Positions 45,161-56,067 of a stretch of 64,000 nt of DNA are shown piece by piece. The DNA is taken from NCBI GenBank assembly GCA_947685225.1, contig CANTUV010000003.1, positions 1,062,001 through 1,126,000 on the forward strand. Reading direction: 5' to 3'. The position numbers were made by a program, and so were the translations under genes. Numbering within the stretch: the first letter of the stretch is position 1; every line of letters begins with the position of its first letter. The notes under the pieces are model-generated. The model made no database searches. It was not told the DNA's origin and saw only the letters and a program-made list of their open reading frames with translations. This DNA is from Garcia nutans (Eukaryota > Streptophyta > Magnoliopsida > Malpighiales > Euphorbiaceae).

Positions 45161-45459
45161 TTTTGCTGGTGGAATTTCATACTAAGATTAGGTTCTTAGG
45201 TCATTATATAGAACAGAGAATTATAGAGCACATAGAAAGAAACTTAGCCTTTGGAGATAAGTTTCCTGATCATATTATTAATAAAGCCTAGTTACAAAGA
45301 TTTTTAGGTTGTTTAAATTACGTTATAGAATTTTTTCCCAACCTAAATAGGACTATAAAACTATTACATGATAGACTAAAGAAAAATTCAGGCCCATGGA
45401 CTGAAGTCCATTCTGGTATAGTTAGACAGGTTAAAGCCCTAATTAAAACTATTAAAGTT
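45161..45459 (+). pseudogene. EPRV RT/RNase H fragment 2
   Basis: It overlaps in content with fragment 1 (the RFLGCLNYVIEF segment recurs) and starts a little further upstream with TKIRFLGHYIEQ. A stop lies before the repeated motif (AAAGCCTAG). It ends abruptly at 45459 against a TA/CA repeat, the right border of the viral nest. Confidence 0.75.
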
Positions 45460-45559
45460 ATATATATACACACACATATATATGTACAAATATATATGTA
45501 TATTTATGCATTAGAAACTAAGGGGAGTCCACTGCCCCTTGACCCCCTTGGTTCCGCCC

Positions 45560-47577
45560 TAATGGTAGTGAATGAGAGCACTTGGGATTTGGAAAGAGAA
45601 GTTGGATTGATAGTCAATGAGAGCGTTGATTCTGTGGTAACTGGTTAATTGGTTATGAAAATATAGGATTTGACTGTGCTAAGCTAATTTTTTTATGTGT
45701 TTCCGGAGGGAGAAATAGGAGGTTGGGCGTGACCTCTCCAAACTTAAAAAATAAATAAATAAAGATTTTTATAAAACTATCAATAAAAAAATTTTAAATA
45801 CTGTAAAAAATATTTACACTTTTAAAAAAAATTAAATTAAATTTTTAAAAATATTTCACTCACTACTAAATTTTTTTTTTCAATAATATCTCATCTCTCA
45901 CTACAAATAATATTTTACTTCAATTTTTATTTTTTAAAAATTTTACTCTTAAATAAATAAATTTCAATAAAAATTAATAAAAAATTAATGTTTTAATTTT
46001 TAACATATAAAATATATTGCCTTTTTATAAAGAAAAAAAATTTTAATTCTGATTATATATAACAAATAAAACTTATCAAAATAATACAAAAATTAAAAAA
46101 TATATAAAAATATATTAATTAAAATATATTAAATTTATTTTTAAATAAATTTACATATTATACATGTAAAAAATAAAGTTTAAAAAATATTTCTTTTATT
46201 GTATATATCTAATGTAGATGTTACGTATATCTCTTATGTATGTTATGTAGATGTCTATAGATATTATATATATTATATATTTATTATGTATATTATATAT
46301 ATTGTGTGTATAAATTTAAAAAAATAAAGTTAAAAAATATAAAATAAATTATGTTGATAATGTGTATATATTTAATATATATTGTGTATATGTCTATATT
46401 TATTGTGTGTATTTTATATATATTGTGTATATATTTAAATTGTTGAAAATAGGAAAAAAATTATTCATGAATAATAAAATATAAATACAAATAAAATATA
46501 AAAATGAAGGAAGGAAAAAATAAAAAATCACTGTTGAAATCAGTAAAAAAAAAGAGCACATTGCATAGAATTGAAAGGACAATATAAGACCCGTATAATT
46601 GAAAAACCGCATATCGAATTTATGTAATCTATGCAATTTTCTAAACAAATAATTAAATCTATATAAAACTTATATTTATATGTAAATTATATTTTTTAGT
46701 GTATATGTTGGCTCTCCTAAAAAACAAAATAAACATTGACTTTATAAATTTTTAATCTTCTAAAAAATCAATATGAATTAATTAAATATCTAAAATGTTA
46801 TTTTTGAAAAGAAAAGATTTGATTGATGTGCAAAGAAAACTATTTTAATGAATTAATAAAATCAAAACTCTTCATTTCTTTAGGGTAAACAATAAAAGAG
46901 CTTTAATTACATTAAAACTTCTACTTTTCTCTTTTTTGTCACTTTTATTTCTCAAAATTTTTTTCTTTTTATTCAATTAGAACTCAATTGTTAAAAATTA
47001 TACTCAATAAATCTTTAACTTCATAAGGTATGACTCTTTTATTTATTAAATTTTGAGATAATATAGTTTTTTTAAAAAAAAATTATACTAACAATTATAT
47101 TGATAAATTGATTAAATAAGAATTATAACATAGAATACTACCATTACCATTGTACATCATGTTAGGTTAATGATTTTTTTATTGAAAATTTTGTTATAGT
47201 ATTTTTAAAGAACTATTTATGGTTCCTCTTTGAAAATTTTCTGGCTCTGCTCATGTGTGTTCCTAAATAAATCCACATCTATTTTTTAATTATAGATAAC
47301 GACAATGATAAATAATTAATCATCATGTCAATCAATTTTTTAGCTTTTAAATTTTCAATAAAGAAAATAAGATGAATTGCACCAATTCAAAAGTGATTTG
47401 TGGATTTTGTTTGCATTTGTTTTTAAGATTGATGACTTTCATCAGAAAAAATATACAAGGAAAAAGATAAAGAAATTCAGCATATAATTTGTCATTTTCT
47501 ATGAAAGTATTTTGTCTACTTCTATTTATTTTTAATAATTAGTCGAAACCCTTTTTTCAGTATTTTTTAAAATTTAT

Positions 47578-47613
<36 letters not shown>

Positions 47614-48485
47614 CATATCACAAAATGTATGGTTGGAATTGGAGTTCAATTGGAATGGGTTTTGACTAAACAGTAAACACAATAATACGTGGGGGAGAAT
47701 TTAAATGACCCAAAGTCATACTGAAAATTTTAAAACATGAGTCACATTTTAAGTTTTTAACAAACAAAATAAAACCATTTGCCATTTGCAGATTGGACTA
47801 CACGTTTTCTCCTTTTTATTTTTCTTTTCTTGTTATAGTTTTCTACTCCAATAATTCATTCTTTCTAAATTTGTTAAAGAATAAATTGTTATTTTATTTA
47901 TTGTTCAAATTTTTTTTAAAAAAATTATTATGATTAACTTTCTAATTTTTTAATTTTCTAATTGCTCTATCATTTCATTTTTATTGTAGTTGCTTATATA
48001 AAAGATAAAATATCTTTTATTTTCATCTATAATTAATTTTTCCATTGAGAAGTAAAATAAAAAATAAAAAAGAGATCATTTATAATTAAATTTTCTACTC
48101 CTACCTATTTTCCCAAAAAAGAAAAAAGAAAAACAAGTAGAAAAGATAAATTTACCAACTGAAAAAAAAAACAAGAGAGGAGAAACAAGAACCCAGATAT
48201 GTCGTTTTGTGCCTCTGGGTTTCTTTTTTTTTTTTTTTTATAATTCTCCAATTTTTTGTGATTCATATGTTTTGAATTTATGATTCATATGTTTTGCATT
48301 TTTAGTTTCGACAATCATTATCTGCCCTGTTAATGCTTTATTTTGTTCAATTTTTGCTTTATTGTTTAAAGGGAGAAAAAAAAGAAGAATAAGATTGTCG
48401 ATTTGGAGGTTTATGAGTGGATAAATCGGCGGGTTTTTTTGGATGTAATGTGAAATTGGCTACGGTCTCTCTCCATGGGTAATTT
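45560..48485. other. AT-rich intergenic DNA
   Basis: No gene is seen. 46200-46440 is a TA/TG-rich irregular repeat. A (TA)n(TG)n microsatellite lies at about 47579-47613. A less AT-rich island at about 48180-48480, including CCTCTGGGTTTC and GGCTACGGTCTCTC, does not resemble anything I know. Confidence 0.5.
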
Positions 48486-49760
48486 TTAATATGCATCATA
48501 ATATTTAAATAAATCATAAAATATTTTTAACATAATATTATTAAAATATATTTTTAATTATTTAAAAATTATGTTTATATATATTATACATAACAATATA
48601 TATTAATTAATTTATAAAAAAAATATTAGTATATAACTGATATATGTTGTTATATACTCATATATATTACATATAACAATATATATCAGTTAATTTATAA
48701 TAAAATATTAATATACAAACTACTACATATTAATATATATTACGTATAATAATATATATGTTGATTTGCAAAAGAAATACTAGTATACAATTGATATATG
48801 TTATTTTATATTTATATATGTTACATATGACAATATATCAATTAATTTGTAATAAAATATTAATATATAAATTAATATATATTCATATATATTGATATGT
48901 ATTACATATAATAACATATATCAATTGATTCATAAAAAAAATTTTAGTATACAACTGATATATGCCGTTATATATTATAATATATATGTTACAAACTAAT
49001 ATATATTGTTATATGTTTATATATGGTACATATAGCGACATATATTAATTAATTTATACTAAAATATAAAAAATATAAATTAATATATGTTATTATATAT
49101 TCATATAATATCATATAACAATATATATCAGTTGATTTGTAATAAAATATTAATATATAAACTAATATATATTGTTATATATTTATATATGTCACATATA
49201 ACAATATATATCAGTTGATTTGTAATAAAATATCAATAAATAAACTAATATTGTTGATTTATATTATATATAACAACAAATGTCAGTTGATTTGCAAAAT
49301 AAATATCAGTATATAATTGATATATTTGTTATATGTTCATATATGTTATATATAACAACATATATCAATTACTTTACAAAAAAAATCAATATATAATTGA
49401 TATATGTTGTTACATGTTACAAAATATACTAATATATATTGTTACAAACTAATATATGTTAATTTATGTTCATATTTGTTTTATATAACAACACATATTA
49501 AAAAAATATTAATATACAAATTAATATATATTGTTATATGTTTATATATGTTATATATAACAACATATATTAGTTAATATGTAAAAAAAAATCAATATAC
49601 AAACTAATATATTATGTTATATATTCATATATATTAAATATAACAACATATATAAGTTGATTTGCAAATATATATGTATATACAAACTAATGTATTATGT
49701 TATATGTTCATATATATATATATATATGTTGTATGTAACATATGTATTAATATATAACTA
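48486..49760. repeat. AT-rich tandem repeat, family X
   Basis: Degenerate repeats of roughly 80-90 bp, recognisable by ACAATATATATCAGTTGATTT, AATAAAATATTAATATA and GTTATATATTCATATATGTT. More than a dozen copies run through 1.27 kb. A related pattern occurs at about 59940-60110 and 63341-64000. Confidence 0.75.
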
Positions 49761-49984
49761 AACTTATATCACTTTATACTTTTATTCTTTTAAAATTTAA
49801 TACTTAAATGACATAGATATCTAAGACTATATGATAGGGATTAATCTTTCTAAATTTTTAGTTGGTCACTCTAAAATTAATTTTTACAAATAATTTCCAA
49901 ATTCATATGAAGATTAATAAAAATTTGTTAATCAAAATTATACTTTCAATAAAAAATATCATTAACAATTATTATTTAAAAACA

Positions 49985-50362
49985 ATTAAAAAGTTAAAAG
50001 AAATTACTTTTTTTAAAAGAATTTTTTTCTTGTTAATATTCACTTCAAAAGAAATGTTTTAGTTGTGGACACTTCATATGAAAATTTCTTATTTATTGAC
50101 AGTATAACATATATGGTAGACACTTGTTGTGTAATGTTGCATGAGAAAATGACATTTGAATTCATGAGAAAAGTATAATTAACAATTATTATTAAAAGAA
50201 TTTTTTTTATTTTTTCTTATTAATTTTCACTTCAAATGAAAATTTTTTAGCTGTGGACACTATAAATGAAGATTTCTTATTTATTGACAGCATAACACAT
50301 ATGGTGGACATTTGTTGTGTAATGTTGCATGAGAAAATGACATTTGAATTCATGAGAAAAGT
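49985..50362. repeat. Tandem duplication of ~188 bp
   Basis: The block with TTCACTTCAAA, GTGGACAC and ATGTTGCATGAGAAAATGAC at about 49985-50172 is repeated at about 50173-50362 with moderate divergence. A shorter third echo (GACATTTGAATTCAAGAG) follows. Nothing else is recognised between 49761 and 50600. Confidence 0.75.
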
Positions 50363-52095
50363 TTTCACTTCTAGCGTGACATTTGAATTCAAGAGAAAAT
50401 GGCAATGAACCTGCACGACAAATGGCACATATCAGGTATACAGCTGCTAGATTAAGATGACTTCTTCCGTGAAGTATTTCATCAAACATGTTCTCTGCAT
50501 AATAAACTAAACCTAAAATCACCCATCTCCGCCAAAAACAAAATCTACATCAAACAATAAGAACATATAACTAAATATAGTTAAATATCATTTGTCCACT
50601 CCTAATGTCGCGACGGAGAGCCAGTGAGATGTATAAATATTTTATTTGATTTTTTGTTGATTTATATTTTTTAATTATTAATTTTTTATATGTATTAAGA
50701 GTCGCCACCAATCAATTATGAAGTTTGATTGGATATTCAATAATGATCAGGTTCGGAGATTGATTACGTGTAGAGAAGGAAAAATACCTTACAACGCTCA
50801 AAAATTTATATTATAATTATTGTGATATTTTATTATTTTTTATTTTTTATTTAATACAAATTATATTCATTGTCTGAATATAAAATTATAATTGTATTTT
50901 TTATCTTTTAAATTTTTGTATCTAATACCTGGATACAAATATATTTTAATAAATTTTATCATTTTTGTTTTATTATTTTAAGGATTTTATTATGCTTATG
51001 GGTACATATTTATTTATTTGTCGATAACTTAATTTTTATATTCAATACCTGAATATAATAATTTTATGCTATTAAATGAATTAATATTTTTTTAATTTTA
51101 TTATTATATATATTAAATTATGTCCACTCACTAAATATGATTATTCTATCTTTAATATTTTTGCTTATATTTTATAATTTATTAACAGATATATTTTAAA
51201 ACATATTTTTTGTAATATCCCAATGTGTGCCCTAGAAGTTTGGATATAATTGTTGTTGGTTTGAATTATGTGTATATGTTATGTTGATAAGAAAAGTAAT
51301 AGAAAAGAGAATGTTTAGGTATTGTTTAAAAAGGAAAGTAATGTGTAGAGAGAAAGTGTATATGTTGGGTATATGGTAATATATATAACATATATGTTGG
51401 TCAAAATGATGAGTCAAGGGAAGAAGATATTTTATTTGTGATATGTGAAATTACTTAAATGGACATATAAGTGAAAGAAGCTAAGTTAAATGGATGAGGG
51501 CATTTAGGTAATAGCTTGGTTAGAATTGCTTGGTGGAGATTTAAAGAAGAAAAGAAGTTTGACTTGTTTTCATTTTCTTTTCTTCTCATGTGTGTGGTCG
51601 GCTACCAAAGGAAGGAGAGAGCAAGAGAGGTGTTCTAAATTCTATAATCAAATTGAAGGAAGAATTAAAGGATTAAGTTGGAGATTTGTGGAATTTCCTC
51701 AATTTTGGTAAGTACTCTCTTGTTTTCCTTTGTTATTTTGAAGTTGTGTTTGAGGTGAATTATGATTTGTTGATATTATGATTTGGTGTGTTTGAGATGT
51801 GTTTATAAGTGTTGAAATTGAGTGTAAGTTAAAAAGATTGAATTGGTGTTGGTTTTGGTTTGAAGATGGTAAGTTAAGTGGATGTTGATATTGAAAGAAT
51901 AAGAGTGATGTTGATTTTAGGATTTTGAAATGGTAAGTGATTAAATGTATTGTTATTGTGAATATTGTGATGAATATGTAAAATAAGTGTTAATGATATT
52001 GATTATATCCATTTGAATGAGGTTATGTTGTGCATAATGTGTTTTAATTCAATAAAAAGAGACTTGGCCATGTTTAGGGTTTTCATTCATGAGAG

Positions 52096-52345
52096 ACACG
52101 GCCAAACTAAAGAAGAGACACGGGCAAGACTAAAGATTTTTGGGAGACATGGCCAAGTTTAAGGAAATTTGGCCGTGTTGGATCAATTTTGGAGAGACAT
52201 GGCCACTGGCTTGGCCGTGTCCCTTGACTGTGTCTGCCACTGCCTATTTTGGTTGAGAGACACGGCCAAGCTAGGGGAGTCCTGGCCGTGTTAGAGCTTT
52301 TGGTTGAGAGACACGGCCACAAGCTTGGCCGTGTCCCTTGAGTGT
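52096..52345. repeat. GACACGGCC / GGCCGTGTC motif array in solo LTR
   Basis: About nine half-sites in both orientations. The block GAGAGACACGGCCACAAGC-TTGGCCGTGTCCC is shared with the array at about 3180-3225. Confidence 0.85.
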
Positions 52346-53260
52346 GTTAGCTACTGTGATTGTTCCTTGCTCTTCTTACATTGTTTTGATTCTTCAAAGG
52401 TCTTCTTGCACCTAAACATAAAAATAAACATTTTAAACACACTTAAAACAAAAATGATTCAAACAAATGTAGGTGGAAGATTCTAAATCTATGAATAATG
52501 TAAATTGTTAGGTATATATCAATGATGAAATATGAAATGTGAATTGAGATAATTGAGGCATGTATGCCTATATGATGATGTGTAATGAATTGATTATGGT
52601 AAATTTGAATATTGAGATGTGAAGCCATTGTAATTGGCCATGATGATTCAAATGTGATATGAAGCCATTGTGATTGGCTATGATACTTCAATTGAGATAT
52701 GTGAGGCATGTGTTGCCTAAATGATGATGAGAATTGAAAATGATATTGATGAGGAAATAATCAATGAATTGTATTGCTAATGTGTTATTCTATTTTCAGA
52801 GTTTGTTGTTGGTGGCATGCCTAATAATAGTAACAATCTGTTGAAGTTAGGTTGGATTTGATCCTTGAAGCCTAATTGAGATGTTACAACCCTTGAAGCT
52901 AGGTTGGGTTGGTTCTTGAAGCCAAGTTGGGTTGATACTTAACATGCTTTGTTCCCCTTGAAGCTTGGTTGAACCTAAATCCTTGAAGCCTAGTTGGGAT
53001 AATGATAAATGTGATAATTTAACCAAAACACTAACTCTGAAAGTTGAATGGCATATTAGTGTTCTTGGGCCCATGCTTGTCTTTATATTTAATGTGATTC
53101 TTGAATGGTGAAATTAAAGGAATTATGAAGATATAATATGAATGTTGTTATGACATTGATCAAAGTACGATGTGGAATTGTGATATTCTTTTAAATGATG
53201 TATGAGATTAATTGTGATATTATATCATGTTAAAGCATAATGTTAGTATACTTTGTACTA

Positions 53261-53308
53261 CTAAGCCGTTGGCTTAGCGCGATAGTGTTGATCGCGCAGG
53301 TATCAGAG
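53261..53308 (+). other. Twin stem-loop plus primer-site look-alike
   Basis: CTAAGCCGTTGGCTTAG (53261-53277) overlaps GCGCGAT...ATCGCGC (53277-53297). It is followed by GGTATCAGAG (53299-53308), ten bases identical to the tRNA-Met primer site of the Tekay element. Confidence 0.75.
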
Positions 53309-56067
53309 TTGAACCCGAGAGTTCCTCGAGACCGAGTGAGAGTAGACATTGAAGAGTTTATTTTGGGACTTAAAGATCAGAGAAAAGCTGCCAATCATGT
53401 ATAACTTCTTTATATTTTGTAAAGTATTGTTTATAATGTGAATATATGTATATTTATAAATATGGATTTAAATGTTTTCATATACGTAACTATTTTATAA
53501 ATTCCGCTGCGTTTTAAGTAAATGTATTTATATCTATTTTGTTTTATATTACAAGTTAATTACTTATTTTCTATAATGTATAATGATAAAGATTATGGTA
53601 TCTTTTAAAATGATTTGATGGTTAAAGAAAACCGTAGCATCCCTATGTTCAGTGCACGTATATTACATTGTGGTGTTTGTAGTGTGCTTGTACCGGATGT
53701 GAGGGTGTTACATTTTTAATTAAAGTGGACATAAATTCGAAACTCAATTTCGAATACCTACGTATCCGCTTGACGAAATTAAAGTACTCATAGTTCGATT
53801 ATATATATTTGATTATTATTTATTAATGTTGTTATTGTTGTTAATGATATTATTGTTGTTGTTGTTATTGATACTATTGTTGTTGTTGTTATTGTTGTCA
53901 TTATTATTATTATTAGATTCACTTTCTGAACATAATCATTTTATTAGATTTAGTTTCTATTTTAAGATTTTTTTATTCGATTATTAAATTATTATTAATT
54001 TGCTATTTATTTTATAGGTGTTATTATTTTTTATAATCTTATCTAATTTCAATATATAATCATTTTATTTTATATATAGGTTTCATTTTTTAAATGTAAA
54101 TTTTAAATTTATTTACTGATTATTATACTCACTGTATGAATATGATAATTTTATTTTAGTATGATACTCATTATGCTATTTTTAAATTAATAACTAATTA
54201 ATCAAAAGTATACAAGATAAAACATATTTAGTATGAATGATAAAAAAAAATAAAATTTATCAATTGAAATCAATTTTTAAGAAAAATATTTATGTTTGTA
54301 TGTTATATAGAAATTTTTAAGCCTAATTAATTTTATATTACTTTACATTTATTTATTTTTATTACTTATTATTTATTCAATTAGTTATTAAAAGAATAAA
54401 AAAAAATTAAAGATTTAAAGATATGAGTGAGGTGAGCCACTGTAATGTACAGGGCTCAACTTACTTTTTTAAAAAAAATATTTTGTTTAATAAAAAGAAA
54501 AAGAATAAATAATAAAAATATCTTTTTGTTGGAATGCAATATCAACTCTAGTCATTTTTATACTATTATCTATCGTCAAATTTTGAGGTAAAAGTCTCAG
54601 ATGCTTATTTTATTTTTAGTTTATTCTTATTTTTTATATTTTATGTTAATTTTTTTATGTATCATTATTTTTTAGATTCATAAATTTATTTTTTTTTTGC
54701 TAAAAAATGAGATTTCTTTCACACTTTGTTTCATCATTCAAATATTAAGGTAAAAATTAAAATTTTTCTTTCATTTTTCATTTTTTCATTTTTATTTTTA
54801 TGTTAAATATTTAATATATTATTCTTACCTTGTATAAATCTTATTTTTCAACACATTTTTTTTGTATTCCTTTGTTTTTCTATATATATTTATTTATTCA
54901 TTTTTGTTGAGAAAAATGTGTTTTAAATTTAAGATTACATGTATCTTTTTATTGTATCTTACATGTCTCTTTTACTCAAATTTATTTATTTATTTAGCTT
55001 TTATTTTTTATTGTTTCAATTGGGATGAAATCTTGATCATTTATACTTTTTTTTGTATGAATGATATCAAATATATTTCTAATCCTATATTATTCATATG
55101 AAGTTTTTCTTTTTATTGTATCATCTTTTTTTTTGTGTTATATATATATATATATTGTAAATTTTATATATTCTTATTACTTTTATTTGGCTTTGTATCC
55201 TTTATGTGCATTTTTTTTATTTTATAATTCAATTATTTCATTTGATGTGATTATTTTCTACTACATTTTTAAATTATGCGTATAAAATAAAATTATAGGA
55301 TAAAAAAAATTAAAAATTAGCAGCAGAAAAAAAATAAATATGTACCTGATTTGTGAGCTTTTAGTTTTCAAAATTGATTAACTCTTATTGTTTTTGTTTT
55401 ATGCTCTAATCTTCAAATTTTATTAAGTATACTTCCTGTACTTAATTAATTTTTTTTAAAAATAATTTCCTCTTCCAAGTAACGATTCTAAAATTTTTCT
55501 CAATATTTCACTCAATACTACTATGTGTAATTTTTTTTTTTGTATATAATTTTTTTGTGTGTTTTTCTTGCATTTTTTCTCTTGTGATTTTTCCCTCTTT
55601 TTTTTTTTAATATTTTTTTGTGATTGTTTCTCTTTTTTTTCTTTCTTTCTTCTAACTTCTTGTAAATTTTTTTTTGTGTCCTCCTCTTCTCCTTTTATAC
55701 TAAAAAAATAACTTTTTTTTTCTTTTTTTAATGCTTGTTTTTATATATTTATATTTTAGGCCATGAATTAGAAAAATTTTTTTTTAATAAATATATCTCA
55801 CTAACCCTTTTCATTTCCATATTTTAGGCCATGAATTAAGAAAAAAAAAATTCACAAAATATATCTCACTAATATTTTCATGTTTTAGGCCATAAATTAT
55901 TCTCCATATTTTAGGCCTTGAAATATGGATAAAAAAATTTATATGCATAATATTTTTATATTTTATGCCATCAATTATTCTCCATATTTTATGCCTTAAA
56001 TTATGGATAAAAGATTTTTTTTTACTTTTATTCCTTTTGTTTAAAAAAAATATATTATTACACCTAA

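Larger units (their letters stand above)
2076..45459. mobile_element. Endogenous caulimovirid (EPRV) cluster with nested LTR elements
   Basis: Degenerate copies of a plant pararetrovirus follow one another. Copies A (2076-11115), B (13561-26665), C (26666-31271) and D (31272-32137) are on the minus strand. Copy E (32138-44092) is on plus, F (44093-44785) on minus and G (44786-45459) on plus. Diagnostic parts are a 30K-type movement protein, coat-protein core and zinc knuckle, a DTGAD protease, RT/RNase H fragments and tRNA-Met primer sites TGGTATCAGAGCCA at two junctions. One ORF1 with the movement protein first resembles petuvirus/florendovirus organisation; the genus is an inference. All copies are disabled. 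Confidence 0.85.
137..45551. mobile_element. hAT-like non-autonomous element, split by all the nested insertions between its ends
   Basis: The left end begins CAGTGGCGGG and runs into a short G-rich stretch (137-170). The right end (about 45515-45551) is C-rich and finishes GTTCCGCCCTA, roughly the reverse complement of the left end. The 8-bp flanks 129-136 and 45552-45559 differ at one base, the length expected for hAT elements. The parts that belong to it would be 137-293, about 1635-2075 and about 45460-45551, some 700 bp in total with no coding capacity. Everything between is younger insertion: a LINE, then the viral nest with its LTR elements. That the two ends belong together is inferred from end similarity and flanks; the right terminal repeat is degenerate. 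Confidence 0.4.
51211..53712 (+). mobile_element. Solo LTR, Tekay-type Ty3/gypsy
   Basis: A 2502-bp LTR begins TGTAATATCC and ends GGTGTTACA, with TTTTT on both sides (51206-51210 and 53713-53717). It is close kin of the solo LTR at 2213-4511 over most of its length. It contains a GACACGGCC array (52096-52345), the twin stem-loop (53261-53297) and GGTATCAGAG directly after it. Confidence 0.9.
50606..56062. mobile_element. Solo LTR, Tat/Ogre type, interrupted by another solo LTR
   Basis: It begins TGTCGCGACGG and ends TATTATTACA, flanked by CCTAA at 50601-50605 and 56063-56067. GAGTCGCCACC near its left end and CCTACGTATCC after the interruption are typical of plant Tat LTRs. Excluding the nested solo LTR and one copy of its duplication it is about 2950 bp. 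(GTT)n-like repeats lie at about 53825-53920, and a repeated ATATTTTAGGCCATGAATTA segment recurs four or five times at 55755-56005. Orientation is not settled. Confidence 0.75.

Noticed and set aside
46400..46648. 82-codon minus-strand frame rich in Phe and Ile
   Set aside because: It comes from A-rich and TA-repeat DNA, with no recognisable domain.
54862..55285. Two overlapping Phe/Tyr/Ile-rich frames as membrane proteins
   Set aside because: AT-rich LTR sequence with T-runs produces such frames by chance; no start context or family resemblance.
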